Shown in pieces: positions 1 to 13,116 of a stretch of 64,000 bases of DNA (positions within the stretch are counted from its first letter, which is position 1; each line of letters starts with the position of its first letter). The DNA is from Maylandia zebra (Eukaryota; Chordata; Actinopteri; Cichliformes; Cichlidae): the NCBI RefSeq assembly GCF_041146795.1, contig NC_135167.1, forward strand, positions 2,398,954 through 2,462,953. The letters run 5' to 3'. The notes below the pieces were generated by a model. It was not told the DNA's origin. It searched no databases and saw only the letters and a program-made list of their open reading frames with translations. The translations under genes were made by a program, and so were the position numbers.

Positions 1-539
1 AAAAAAATACATTGGACGTAAATACATTTACACCGGAAGCTCTTTCTGATGTGATCTGCTCCCAGTCTCAGCCTGAGGATCTTTCATAAAGAGAATTTTT
101 GTAAACAGCACAGAGACACAGAAATACACACCGTCTGTTGTATGAAGAAAAATGAAACGCTACTCATGGCAAATTTAAATGCTAATTTACATCATGGAGT
201 TTTTCACAATCAAATAAGGCACACAGTGGCGTGCCAGAAGCACAATACACAGCCAGTTTATCATGCAAATATACACTGTATGTTCATGTTCTTACAATAA
301 AAACGAAGTAAAATGTTGGTATTCAGTTTAATCAGTACTTCATCTAAAACAATAAAGACAAATACAGTAAATGATGACAGAAATCAGATGGGATTTCCTT
401 TAAAAACAAGCAGAGAAATGTTTAAATAACAACAACAACCCAGGTTATTATCCTGTGCAGACCAAACGCACCTTATTTTTACGAATCACACGTTACTCCT
501 CACATCTGGAGTGCGTGACAGGATATAACTTACAATGCT

Positions 540-800
540 GTGATTGCAGCCATTCCCCACGGTACTCATGGCCATTGATGAATGTCTTTGATCAATGGCC
601 ATGAAAATTTGCATATTAACGATCAAGGAACTGATCTCACAGCCCAGTGTTCATTCAGTGGGCTGGTTTCAGTTATTGTGCAAATGTCCTGTTTTTAAAG
701 TTGGAAACCTGCAGTCAGCTGAGACTGAAGACTCACCTGGATGATGACGAAACGTTTCTCCCACTGAAAACGTCCAGATGAACAGAATCAACTTTCTGGG
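540..800 (-). repeat. Possible Penelope-like or other dispersed repeat remnant
   Basis: The blocks CATTCCCCACGGTACTCATG, GATCAATGGCCATG and TGATGACGAAACGTTTCTCC recur in fish genomes in my recollection, possibly from Penelope-like retroelements. No reverse transcriptase is visible here, and the assignment is tentative. Confidence 0.25.
567..603. repeat. Perfect 13-bp hairpin
   Basis: CATGGCCATTGAT (567-579) and its exact reverse complement (591-603), 11-nt loop. Confidence 0.9.
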
Positions 801-849
801 ACTTTTCTTTACTTGTCTGGATGACTGAGCATGCATCAAGACAGAAATG

Positions 850-3084
850 GACGTACTTTTCAGAAGCCTGACATTTCTGTTTGAAATATCCTTTATTCAT
901 TCACTTTCTGAAATAAGTGACCAAAATATTTAACTCTTTCACAGTATTCTAATTTTTAAGATGTATCTGTAATATATAACCTGCAGATATCTGCTGTGTG
1001 GGAGTAAATACTGACAGCTCCTGATTAAATGGGTGGAGGACGTCTCTGAGAAAACCAAATCCACAGACGACAGGAGTTGGTGCTAAACATGCTTTAAAAA
1101 AAACAAACTTTAAGTACTTTTTTCTTAAATCCAGTTTCACAGACAGTTACATCTATGTCAGTTTTGAGAGCAGGGCTCCATGATGTAAATTAGCTTATTT
1201 GATGATTGGGCCAGTGATGCATGTGCAGCATGGTTGACTATACAGTAATAATACAAAGCTCTGAGGAACAGAAAGAGAAACCATGAGTGCCTTTGATGGA
1301 AGCACTACAATGCAGAGTGTCGTGTTTGGCGCTGAGAGTTTAGTCGGTCGTGGGAAGTTATTTTCTGACCTGCTCGTGACCTCGGACGAGGCCAAAGTGC
1401 CGCTCGTGGGCGCTGAGTGGACGAGCATCCTTTGCAGCGGGCTGAAGGGCCTGTGTGCGGCTGCAGCATGAAAGCGTTGTGTCGGTGCTGCAGGTCTCTG
1501 CTTCGTCTTCCAGGTTGCTGCCGGCTGTTTCATCACAACACGAGTTGCATGAAAACAGCGTTTTTCCTGTTTGATTCCTGCAGGACTTTTTGACTCAGAG
1601 CTGCTCTACAGGAATAGCAACAGAACACAAGAGGGAGTAAGTGGGTGAGAAGCAGAGATCATCACTGCTGGGCTGCTTAATATGCATCATGAAAATCTGT
1701 GAGAAGAGTCAGAAATTCACAAGTTGCAAGATAAAAAGAGTGTTTTCAGAAATCCTCGACAGTTATAGCAAATGTCACATTTAAATAATCATTCTGATGT
1801 TTTTCAGCTCCACCAGTGCTGCAGAAAGCTGCTGCTCTGAAGCTCAACAACGTTTTTATCCTGCTAAATATTATTTCTATGTCAACTACATGTTTGATAA
1901 TGAGGATAAATAGGGAGGAAGAGGGTGTCTGAAGATGCATGGCTGCTGAGGCTTTTCTAAAAGCTGAGAATAATTGATCAAAATAAGAATAAAACTTAAT
2001 ATTAGCTGCGTACTTCTTATAAATTATGAATCGTAACTCGGGTCATTTTACAGTAATGTAACACTACACCAGCGTGAAGCTTGAGGGAGTCCAGTTTCAG
2101 CTCTGTTTCTATGCTCCTGTTTCTCTGTGTGTTCCTCTCATGTTGTGTGAACATCAGTTTAAACAGACGCAGCTCTCCTTTACATGCACAAAAAGTCGTC
2201 ACAGACAGAAACAGCAAATGTCAGGCGCAGACTGGGTTTATGGTCCGCAGGAAATGTATGTTAATGTAATGCTGTGTCCTTTGAAGTGATGGAAACACGC
2301 CTGTTTGTGTGAGAACACACACACATTTACAGCATGAAGGCAACGCGCCAGCTGTTATTTCTGCACAAACAAACTGTGAGCCTTCATGATTGCAACAAAT
2401 GCTGGCCTTTTGTATAATCACGAGGATGTTTCCACCTCCCTTTGGATTATGCTGTTCTACTTTAAATCTGTCATCAGCGTACCTCTTCCACAGAACGTGA
2501 CCAGCTTCAGTGACCGGGGACCCAGAGCTCTTATCCCCACAGTGAGCAAGTTTTTTAGGGGCTGGTTGAATCCATCATCTGCATGATCCCTCCTGCAGAA
2601 CAGAGGCAATGGATGGGAGGGTCACCTATACGAGGACTGAGGATGCTCTTTGTGGACGAGCTCTCTATGTTGGTCAGTAAGTTTCTCAGTGTAAACCAGT
2701 GGCATTCCATCAGGACCAGCAAGGCAAGCAGTGTTTGACTTCTCAAATCTAAAAATAAATAAAAACATACCAAAGTAAATCAATCTCTCTGCTCCTCAAA
2801 CTCAGACAGCACTGTTTTGGAGTCAGCTGTTGTTGCTGAAAGCGCTTCTTGTTTTGCACCCATAGGAAACTGTACCTGTCTCTATTTTAAGGGTGTATCT
2901 GTCTCCCATTAACAGTGACTGGAGCTGGGTAGGCACAGAGGCCGGCAGCTTTCCCCGTGCTTGCCATTTTGTAAAAGTCACTGCACACCACTGGTCTGAT
3001 CTCTGTCTTTTATGACTAGATCACAGAGGTTTGGACTGGGCATCTTCAAGAAGTAAGGTGGACAGCATACATCTTCTTCACTAA
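850..3084. other. No gene seen
   Basis: AT-rich sequence with short unrelated open frames on both strands. The 62-codon frame at 1283 has an antisense frame of similar length and no splice or homology support. Weak LINE-like debris may begin near 2480. Confidence 0.5.
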
Positions 3085-3345
3085 TAGTCAGAATGGGTGT
3101 ACCAGTCCCTTTCTGCACTCGATCTGTACCCATGGCTGCATGGCAAACAAGGCCAATAAGGTCACTGCGAAGTTTGCAGATTGCACAGCACTCGTGGGAG
3201 AGACTGATTTCACAGGGAAGATGTGACTACCCTGGAAAAATCGCGTAAAACAGGTTTGAATGTTGGCAAGACAAAAGCAATTATAGTAGACCACAGGAAA
3301 GGGGGAGGGGTCACTCCTCTGCCAGTGATCATAAATAACTCAGTT
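3085..3345 (+). mobile_element. LINE reverse-transcriptase fragment
   Basis: Frames read NKANKVTAKFADCTALVGE (an altered FADD box) followed by LNVGKTKAIIVDHRK and TPLPVIINNSVV, the usual order downstream of the LINE catalytic box. Frameshifted, no ends seen. Confidence 0.55.
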
Positions 3346-3659
3346 GTGGAAAAAGGTGGATAGCTTTAGTCCACCTACACAAATACTTGACTCGAGCTAC
3401 TCATACATTCAGCTGCTGTTGTTAAAAGGCAAACTAATTCTACTATGGCCTCAGGTTAAAAGAGCTTTGGTCTGATAACTCAGGTCCTCAGAGACTTTTA
3501 CCAAAGAGAGACTGATTTGTGGATTCAGCACTTGTTAGGGTAACTGCACCGGTAAAGATGAAAATGGTGCACGCAGCTCAACAATGGATGCAAGCTGCCC
3601 CTAAAACAAGATTGATCCAAACACTGATGCTTTCAGGAATAGAAGGTAAGAGATGCAGG

Positions 3660-4095
3660 GCCAACAAACTACACACTGACAAACTAGTGCATGTAACCTC
3701 GGTGCATTCCTCTCTAGGTCACATGATGTCATTAAAATGCCCCTAAAGGCTCCAACAGCACAAACACAGTCCAGAGGTCCAGTTCAGCGACACGACAGCT
3801 GAGGTGAAGCCTCAGACAGGAAGCAGATACCTGTGTCACCATCCACCTATCAGTCAAAGCAGACCACGCCCATAATAATATAAACTATAATCCAGGTGAG
3901 GCATAAAAACATTTTCCCTCCATACAGGTGTTATAAAGGAGGAAGTTACCTATAGAGTCCAAACAGTGTGTGTATGAGGCTGTGAACACGTTTGTATTAG
4001 CTGCGAAGTTTTAACATGGGAGTCTATGAGGACCGACTCACTGCTGCCTCTGCTGGACGTTAGAGAAACTGCAGGTTTTGATAAAACCCAATCCT
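3660..4095 (+). repeat. Dispersed non-coding repeat, copy 1
   Basis: Shares blocks with 19930-20290, 21860-22200, 34440-34760 and 13430-13705, such as GGTCCAGAGGTCCAGTTCAG (or the start of it), AGGCTGT(A/G)AACA and TAACATGGGAGTCTATG followed by CTGCTGCCTCTGCTGG. No coding capacity. Possibly a MITE or SINE-like family. Confidence 0.65.
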
Positions 4096-5145
4096 AGACT
4101 GCCAAGTCATGCACTAGTCATAATATTTTAGATTTACTGGATGAATCCATTTGGTCTTCGGAGGCTTTCTCTGTATTATGCAGAACGTGTACTGTGTCTA
4201 GTTCATTGGCTAATTTTTAGATCGGCTTTCCTGGTCATCAGGAAGTGATCTTTTGTGTGACTATATAAAAATATTATTTACGCTTCACTGTTATTATTGT
4301 TATTACTGAGATAAGCCCTGGAGACATATTTATGCTTTCTGTTTTATTATGTACTTGAGCCAAAGAGATTAGATGTAAGCAACATGAGGTGAGGCAGGTG
4401 GGCTGTTTTAACTTTTAGATTTTTAAACATGCCAAATCTGTGGACTTAATTATGGCCAAACATATTTAAAAAGTGAAGAACTGGAGGTCACTGCTGTGAG
4501 CAGTTAGTGTGATGGGTCAGAGGAGTGAACTACTGTACTCTCAACTATTGGAAGTCACCAACAAAAGAAGGAAAGTGTGATTTTGGACAATTAAAACCCT
4601 ATAAGACTTTAATCACGACTTTATTGTGCACCGAATGAAGTGGAGAGGAAAGTTCTTACAAACCCGGTCAGTGTGAAACAAGGTCAGACGTGCTCCTGTG
4701 GTGAACGAGCTCGTGAACTGAAACGATCGAGGAGCCAAAACACAATTTCTTCTCCTCGTTTGAGCTCAGTTAAAAGAGACGGGCTGTGTGCTCTGGCCCG
4801 ATTCCCTCGACTGTAACCGTCCTCCAAAAAAATCAATGGAGGAAATTATAAAGCAGAGAAAATTAGACTGAAGACGAGAGGAACAGAGGGAGAGAGACTG
4901 ATTGGCAAACACGGGGAAAAGGTCGAGTAGGAGACGGAGGAGAGGAAATCAGATCATTCTCCCCGAGTTTAACAAATGAGCTGTCCAACGGTGTGTGTGC
5001 TTGTACGTCTGTCTTTGTGAGGACTGTCAGGATGGAAAGCAGGGACATTATGCTTGGTCATTTCTTTTAGGGAGGAACTTTACAGAGCTGTTTGAGATTC
5101 AGGTCAGAATCAGGTTCAGGTGAGAGGTAGGACAACCCAGATACA
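4096..5145. other. No gene seen
   Basis: Nothing recognisable in either strand. Confidence 0.5.
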
Positions 5146-6670
5146 AGTCTTTTTCTTTTTTTCCCGCCTGTCCCGTTTGGCTCTTTTGTCATCAGAATTA
5201 TTGTCTAAAGGCAAAGAAAGGTGCCCAAAGGATTTACTTTACCAAATGGACCATCCCAGCCTTGCCTTAACGGTCCATTTGATTCACCTTTGCTTTTATT
5301 GTTTACTTTATTTTCACTTGCTAAACACGGGACAGACTTGACTGGGGAAAGAAAGAGGGAAAGAAAAAGAGCGGGGAAGAGGGACGGGGGAGAAGGGCAA
5401 AAAACAAAAAACAACAAAACAAACAGACAAAAAATACAAATATCAATCACCTGGATCACCTGTTGAGAAAGAAAAAAGAGAAAACAAGCAAAAAGAGAGC
5501 AATATAATAAACAACATCATCACGATGATCTATGTGAATCTAACAGTAAATATTAAACATTATTGTGCAGCACGTACGATCGACAGAACACAGTGTGCTT
5601 TGAGGTAGGAGCCAAAAAGGGTGTAGTTTGTGTGTGTGAGCACCCGTGTGTACACCTGTGAGCATGAGTATTTAAAAGGTTCCTTCATGTAATGATCTGC
5701 TAGAGGGTGTGGGGGGGCCACAGCCCCGTCCTCCAGGGCATGAAGCAGGTATGGAGGAGATCAAAACTCCAGACATCCAGAGGCCCCCAGAACACAAGAG
5801 ACCAAGAAAGACCAACAGAGGGGCAGCCGCGCCACTGTCCCAGAAAGAGCTGAGGAGAGTCCCAGATGAGGGCTCACTCAGCAGCCGCGGAGCAGAAGCC
5901 AGGGGCGGTTGCAGTGACGCGCCCGTGAGCTCCGCCGGCAGTCAGCTGTGCCTGAGTGACCGAGCCCCAGGCCCAGAGACCAGGGCAAGGGGGCCCAGGC
6001 CCATCCGGACCGGGGCCCAGTTCAGCAGCGCCGCCCGACCCCACTGCAGAGAAAACTGCACCCACCACATCATCCACTCATCTCCCAGACTACACAGAAC
6101 AATAGACACCCAGGCTGAGTTCTTCCTCCACTTCTCCTATATCTCCTGGAGAGAGCAGACCTCCTGCAAAGATGTAACAGCCTCCCCACCAGTTGATGAG
6201 CCCCCCAGGTGGCTCGATGCACTGGCGGCACCTTGCGCCAAGGCTAAGCCCCCATACACCCACCTGCCTACAACCCAGGCAACACACCAACCAGGACCCA
6301 AGCCCCCAAGGCGGAGCACCCCCAGAACTCCATGCTCGCCCCGGACCCACCCAGAGGCAGCCAGGCTACCAGGTCAGTAACCAACATCCGTCAGCACAGA
6401 CCCTCCCCTATAGCCCCGCTGCATGCAGCCACGAGGAAACCGTCACCTAAGAGCCAACAGAGCCCTTAATAGGCCGTGACCGCTACCCCGGGAAGATGCT
6501 CCTGGGGAATCCCCCGACGCCCCAAGCCTGTCCCTACCACCACACCAATCACAACAGCCAAGGTGGGACCAAACTATGACCCCCCACCCCCACTATGATG
6601 GAGCTGATCAAAGGAGCCCAGAGCGATTGATCTGATGTGGTGTCAGAGGCTGTATCAAGACTAATGTAAT
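5146..6670 (-). mobile_element. LINE-like retroposon copy with poly(A) end, minus strand
   Basis: The + strand poly(T)-rich start (about 5149-5162) is a poly(A) tail on the minus strand. The roughly 600 bp next to it match, in inverted orientation, the element at 49730-50365. This copy extends further, through the C-rich stretch 5750-6600, as expected for copies 5'-truncated to different lengths. An open frame of 223 codons at 5709-6380 is proline-rich, crosses the shared block boundary and is probably not a gene. The outer boundary is approximate. Confidence 0.55.
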
Positions 6671-7800
6671 CTAATAGATCATTTCTATATTGGTTAGAAT
6701 TAAGATCATTTTTATTTTTCCAGTTCATGAGGACAGTTTTCTTGGCAACTCAGGTAAAAGTTAACTTTAAGAAACAAAGAGTGGCCAAACGACATGGTAA
6801 CACTACAACATCCACATCGTGAAACAGGGAATTTATTTTTTATAAGCACCTTTAAATCAAAGCTCTTCTGTTCATCTCCTCTGATTTCAGCACCATATTT
6901 TGTTATTTTAGCACTACAGCAGCTTTGCATGATTAACAGCTAAAAATAATCCTTCTGTATCTTAATCTGGGCTTCGGTGCTCCTCAGTTCATCCTCTGTG
7001 CGAAACGTCCTCCTTTAGAGCTCTCTCCCTCCACACAACTTTCTTCTAATTAACTTCCCCTCATATACATAAAGTTTGGACAGCAGGTGGGCGGGGCATC
7101 TGTGCTGATATGTTACCATAGCACAACAGTGTTGTAATGCAGCTGATCTAAGATGCCTCCTGCATTTCACCAGGACATCCGAGGTGTTTTTGGAGATAAA
7201 AGTAATGGGGAAACGCTCGAGCTGACAGAGGTCCTACACAGTTAGGAAGGCTGCAAGGCTGGAGAACCACATGCTGTAATTTGCAGGTTTATGAGGCAGG
7301 AGAAACTGGTTTATGTTTGCTGGGACCTCTCTGTTCCACTTCCTGTTTAATTTCACGTCACTTGCTGTAAATGTGTCAGGGCACAGATGCAAAAGGATCC
7401 CTTAACGCTGCTTTAACAAAACGGCACGTCCACGAGAAGAGAAACCGTAACACTGAGCCTTTAGAGCACATCCACAGTTTGAACATGAGAAACAGCAGAA
7501 CAGCAGAGTAACTCTCGATTATTAGGATTTGATTTTTATCAGAACACAAACAGCGAAGGAGAAAATACAACGAACGTTATAAACCAAACGGAGTCATTTA
7601 AAAGTGATGTGTGTTAGTCAGCGACGTCAGTGCTGTGCATGATGTGTGGGCGGTCTGAGGTGGAGGTGCTGTGGAGTGGAAACCAAACAAAGCAAAAGAT
7701 AGTGATGCTGTCAGAGATGGAGAGAAAAGAGCGAACCTGAAGCTTTTATACGGGTCGAGCACCGGGCCCGGGGGCTGCAGGTCCAGCTCAAAGACAGGTA

Positions 7801-7875
<75 letters not shown>

Positions 7876-9856
7876 CTGTGGGAGGCAACGCAATGTGTGC
7901 TTCCCATCGACCTGTTTACAGTGTGAACACAGTGCATTAATGGAAAACGGCGCTACATTTCAGCACGTTACCAGCTGCACACGCAGCCACGTGAATCCGA
8001 CAGAGCTGCTCAGGTTTGTGGGTAACAGCACGTCATCTCTTGTGGACAAACAGCGAGAGGCAGCAAATCCCCCACCACATTTTTATTAGAAGCTTTCATT
8101 AAAAGTGCGGTCACATATTTGAGAACCTGCACGCCATGCAGCACCATGCGAACAGAAACTGCTGTCTGGAACGCTAAAGAAAAGAAGCATGAAGACGGAT
8201 TTAGAGAAACGTCTCCCACTGAGATGTGACCTTTTTAAAAAATATATTTTTCATTTTGGAAAATTGTTTGTTGGAATAAATATAATAACATCACAACGTT
8301 AAACAGAGCTCTCTGCAGTGGTTTTGGGGCCTAGCTAAGTTTAGCCTGGTTGGCCCAGCTCAGAGGTAACTGAGGCAATACTGGCTTATGTAATATATGT
8401 GGAGTGGTCCTTTAAATGTGAGGCAGCACAGCAGCTCAGTGGTTATCACTGCTGCAGGAGAGTGCTCCAACCATCAAACCACCAGGCAACAAAGAAAAGC
8501 ATGTTTCATTAAAAAAATCATTAAATAAAGTTATTTTGATTGTTTGATGATGTCGTGTGATGGACTGCCCAGGGCGTTTCCTGCCTCCTGCCCTGTGTCA
8601 GCTGGGATAGGCTGATATAACAGAAGGGTCTGATGACGGCCACCACCTCCCAGCCTTCACAAAGAGCTGAACCAGTGAACCAAACGAGCTCACAGAGACC
8701 CTCGCTGCTGATCTTTGTGGCTGTTTGTGTTGACAGAAATCTAACTTTAATTTGTCTTCTTTAAAATAATTTTCGGATTGTAATTGTGTTTTTCTCCTTC
8801 TGCGAGGTTGGTTGTGTTTAAATAGAGATCTTTAATTGTCTTTATACTGACAAATGAACCGACGGTGAGTGAAAACGTTTGAAGAGCAAAACCAGAGCAC
8901 ACACTGACTGGGTTCAGAAGGTTAATCTCCAGAGTTTCACTTCCGATTAAATAACAGTTAAAAAAAACAAATCAAACGAGATGAGCGTTGACGTCTGTGA
9001 ACCCTGAGCTCCCACAACACAACGACACTCGAAATGATTCGTTCGTCACACTCAGCCCGACAAATCTTTCTATTGGCTCATTTATCCCTTTTTTAAAATA
9101 TAATTTTTTTTCTTTATATAGTTTTTATATCACTGACGGCACGTTAAAGTAACCTAATACATCATGTAGAGTTTTACTTTAACTACAGGTTAGATGGTTC
9201 GTGTAACGGTTGCAGGCGTTAACTGCAATAATCAATAAAAATTCAATGCAATCAGAAAACCTGAATCAACCCTGATCTATCTGATGCTGACTAATCACTG
9301 CCCCCTGAGGTTTTGTGAAGCATGGAGAGAGACAAGAACAACCACCACAAACATCGTGTGACTGTCTAAAGACTCATTCACTTCAGTTTTTCTTTGATTA
9401 AATATACAATTATTGCATTTAGTTTTTTTTAAATCTGCTTGAGATTCACCCTCTTCTTCACTTCTCTTCTCTATATGTGAATACTAAATGATTTTACATT
9501 AACACAGTTATTTCTGCTCCGAAGCCTCGCGTTGATTCTTTTGGCTCTCATGTAGTTTTTGTCTCAACGCAGCCATGAATGAAATCACACTGGGTTTTAT
9601 CACTGCACATAGAACTACAAGGTGAAAAACCTTCTGTGATAAATAACTCTTCAACCTAGTGACTGAGCGCTCAAGTGAAAAAATGCTATACAAGAACCTC
9701 CCCTACCTCGGATGCGGCCAACGCTCCCTGAGCCTGGACCTACCAGAGGTTTTATCGTAGGGATGGGAATCAATAGGAATTTAGCAATTTTGATTCCATT
9801 ATCAATATCACTTATTGATTTGATTCCTTACAGATTTCTCTCATCGAGTCACCACC
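6671..9856. other. No gene seen apart from a microsatellite
   Basis: AT-rich intergenic DNA. The stretch 6880-7050 has motifs (AAAATAATCCTT, AGTTCATCCTCTGTGCG) partly shared with 38290-38390, suggesting an old dispersed repeat. Confidence 0.45.
7802..7872 (+). repeat. (AC)35 microsatellite
   Basis: Uninterrupted AC dinucleotides. Overlapping open frames (His-Thr or Cys-Val repeats) are artefacts. Confidence 0.98.
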
Positions 9857-9861
9857 ATCAC

Positions 9862-10554
9862 TGTCATGGTCCTGGGTCATGTGACCCAGTATTCTGAGTT
9901 CTTGGTGTTTTTGTTATTCCTTTCAGTCTAGTTTCATTTCAGTTTATCTGGTTACATTCTGTCATGTCTGGGTTACAGTTTTAATTCATGATTTATCAAG
10001 CTCCCATTTGTCTCATCCCTGTGTGAAGTTTTCTGTGTTTCTGTCATGTTTCATGTCCACGTTTTCTTTGTTTGTCTAGTTCGAGTCATGTCTGGGTCTC
10101 GTTATGTTTCCCGTTTTATTTTGAAGGATCCTTGTGTTTTTTGTTTATTGTATTTAGCTTCACGGCCCCTGTCCTGTCATTATGTTAATTGTTGTCAGCT
10201 GTTTTCCCCATGTGATTCTGCTTCCCCTGATGATTTGTTATGTGTACTTAATCCGTGTGTTTCTGCTCAGTCGTTGTCAGATCCTCTGTTAACCTCACCA
10301 CAGTTTTCATAGGTTTACTCCATTGTTTCTCTGTTTCTAGTTTACTCAGTGTTCATAGTTTTTCATACTTTTTCACTGAGTGTCACAGCCTTTTTGTTAA
10401 CAGTGTTCATAGCCTCCTTAGTTTCCCTAGTTCCTTGTTTTTCTTCTGCAATCAGCCAATAAAGGCTCGCTTTATTTTTGAAACTATTTTTGTCTCCACC
10501 ATGTCTGCATCTGGGTCTACCTCTTTCCTCACACCGGCGCACCCCGCCGTGACA
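9862..10554 (+). mobile_element. Solo LTR, 693 bp, with 5-bp target-site duplication
   Basis: It starts TGTCATGG and ends CCGTGACA, flanked by ATCAC at 9857-9861 and 10555-10559. An AATAAA lies near 10459 (CCAATAAAGG), fitting an LTR polyadenylation signal and the plus orientation. The open frames inside (for example 10255-10743) cross the boundary and are not genes. A related but 3'-truncated copy lies at 27074-27560. Confidence 0.78.
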
Positions 10555-10559
10555 ATCAC

Positions 10560-12469
10560 GAAACAGCATCACTTGGCATCTGTGCAGAACAGTTGCATGC
10601 TGCACCCTCAAATGTTTGTGTATGTTGGAGGTGTTTCTGTTATTTTGCTAATTATTACATATGTAGATGTAATAAATATTACATGTATTAATTTTCTTAA
10701 AAATAACGCACTAGCTTGGTTAATTACTCCCAGGACAAAGTAATTCATTATGTTACTCTTTACATTACTTTCATGTTACTGTAAAATAGCTGAAACTCAC
10801 TGACACATAATCACAATGTAACAACATAAACTGAGGCTGCAGCCACACTCCAACTCAAATCCGTATCCTAATGAGCACACGTACAATCTTCGTCTTAGTA
10901 TTTAGGTATGAACACAAAACTGAAAGCACGTAACAAAGATGGAAACCAGCACAAACAGCGTTTAAAGTGGTCGCCATGGTGATTCTACTGTAGAAACATG
11001 AACAGGTAGAAACGCGGCTGCAGCCTGTCTGCTCATCAGTTTGTTACCTGTTGAAGTTCAGGGTCAGTGTTTGTGGGTCGGGGTCAGCAGTGCTTGTTCA
11101 TAGGGGCTCGACTGATTGTTGGGTTTTCTCTGAATTATTGTAGGTCTTTACTTTGTGATTTGGTCCTATTTGATTGATTGATTGATTTTCCATTTGCACT
11201 CACTGTTTCGTATACTTCTACATGATATAATGCTCGTTCAAGGCACATACTGGTATATGCACATTAACAATGAGGAGTAATACAAACACAACATGCATAG
11301 AGGATTCCCCGATCTTTAGCATGAATGAGTTGAGCTCCTCCCAGCATTGGTTTGAAATCCCTGCTGTTACTCCAGTTTCCACTTTTCTTTATTCGATTCC
11401 TTCTGTTATTATAAAGATTTTTTGATGCTTGTGATTATAGTGAGATGGAAAATGTGGATAAAGAGGACAGTCAGCTGGGAGTCAAACTGGGGGGCTCTGT
11501 ATCGGAGGTCTCGTCCTAACTCAGCCATGAGATGTCCCAGTTCCCTCATTTTTTTGTCTGTGGAGGAATGGGTGGTCTCTTCATCACCAGCGGTCACTTG
11601 ACTGGAGCTACAGTGGCAATCTTGGCCTCTGACGGCGGGTGAAGTCGACGGGGGGTTGTAAGTGGCTGTGCTGCTCTGCGCGTGTGACATGAAGTGATTG
11701 ACAATGATTAGTTGGTTTCATCTGAAGCAGCCCATGTTCTGAGTGATTGCAGCAACAGGCGGACTCAGAGACCTGAATTTTGCCACAGAGGACTGGACCT
11801 GCACGACTACCACCAGCATTTCACATGAGGTCACGTATATGACTTTACATATAACACACTCAGTTTGTCATGTATGGTTATCCTGCTTCATCATAAGCTT
11901 TGGACATTTTCCATTGTTCTAAAAAAAAGGAAAAGAAAAGAAAGAAAGCGTGGGAATGTACTGCGACTAAAATAACACGAAGACCTTTCTCCTACAAACA
12001 TCCCCAGAGCTGCTGGTCATGCCTGTGTGTTTATGACATGTCGACAGTTCCTGCTGCTCAGGTAGAAAACAGGACGTCACTGCCGGTTCATCACACCAGC
12101 AGCAGCACGCTTATGAAGGGATGGGAGCTCCAGGTGGAAAGGATTAATGTTGGGGTCAAAGTTGAATCTGACTCAGTTCGGGGGGGTTAAAATAATGAGC
12201 AAGGCTCAAATGCACCAACAGAAAGCGTGTGGGCAGTTACCAAAGATGACAGGAAGTACAGGTGTTTATATACCTGCTGTGTTCATACACGAACATGACA
12301 GACAGTTAACCTCTTACTGTGACACACACACACGATTACCCACGTTCCTTAGCAGCAGAACATCCTGTGACTGCACTGACGAATTCGTCATGTCTGTGAA
12401 CATGTGATCTGATAATCATGTTCATGGTAATACAGGTGGTTAAAAAAATATAAGAAATATATAAAAATC
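10560..12469. other. No gene seen
   Basis: Intergenic. 10680-10800 resembles a widespread GTAAC/GTTAC-rich fish repeat also hinted at near 17470-17560 and 59870-59920. Confidence 0.45.
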
Positions 12470-13060
12470 AAAGGAACACTTTAAATCCAGCATCGAGTCA
12501 GTGGAACTTCTTGGACATGGATCTGCTCAGTTAGGCTGTTAGTCAGGACCAGCTGCTTTGGTGGTAATGAAAGCAACAACAGGTGCGTGAGCGGGGCAAC
12601 AATGAGACCACCCCCAAGCAGGGATGATCTCACAGGTGACTGTTTTCACTAGTTTTGCATTTGTCCAGGGTCAGTGTCCCTACTGGTAGCACAAGGTGAT
12701 ACCTGGACCCTACAGAGGCGGCACTCGGGCTCGACGCTGACTAGTGGACCCTGTGCTCACTGCCCAGCACCGTGGAGCCTGATTGGCATTTGCCAAAGAA
12801 TACCAGAATCAGCACTGGTAGCCTGAGCTTTCCAGAGACGAGAGCAGGTTCATCCTGAACTCATGTGACAGACGTGAAATGGTCTGGAGACAGCGTGGAG
12901 GACGTCATGCTGCCTGTAACATCGTTCAGCACGACTGGTTCAGTGTTGGTCAGTGACGGTCTGGGTGGCATATCCATGGAGGGACACACGACCTCTATGG
13001 GCAACGACACCCTACAGCCATCAGGTATCAGGATGAAATCCTTGGACTCACTGTCAGACT
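12470..13060 (+). mobile_element. Fossil Tc1-like DNA transposon fragment
   Basis: A degenerate transposase sequence runs on the + strand. Recognisable pieces include ACCTGGACCCTACAGAGG, GTGCTCACTGCCCAGCACCG, CTCATGTGACAGACGTGAAA and GGCATATCCATGGAGGGACA, which I recognise from a widespread fish Tc1-like family. Large internal parts are deleted and no frame is intact. The small ORFs on both strands at 12861-13233 lie within it. Confidence 0.6.
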
Positions 13061-13072
13061 CTCGGCTGGTGG

Positions 13073-13116
13073 AGTCGCTCCTGGGTTCCTGCTGGAGCAA
13101 GAACCCAGGAGCGACT
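13073..13116. repeat. Perfect 16-bp hairpin
   Basis: AGTCGCTCCTGGGTTC (13073-13088) and its exact reverse complement (13101-13116), 12-nt loop. It lies at the 3' edge of the fossil Tc1-like fragment. Confidence 0.9.

Noticed and set aside
1195-1536. Overlapping sense and antisense frames as a small gene
   Set aside because: No homology, signal peptide or splice evidence. Composition matches locally higher GC only.
5709-6380. 223-codon open frame as a gene
   Set aside because: Low-complexity Pro/Arg/Ala composition in a C-rich repeat. It crosses into the block shared with 49.7 kb and has no domain or splice support.
7598-7940. Open frames of His-Thr or Cys-Val repeats, also at 17722, 19234, 19358, 41504 and 45850
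   Set aside because: Translations of (CA)n/(GT)n microsatellites.
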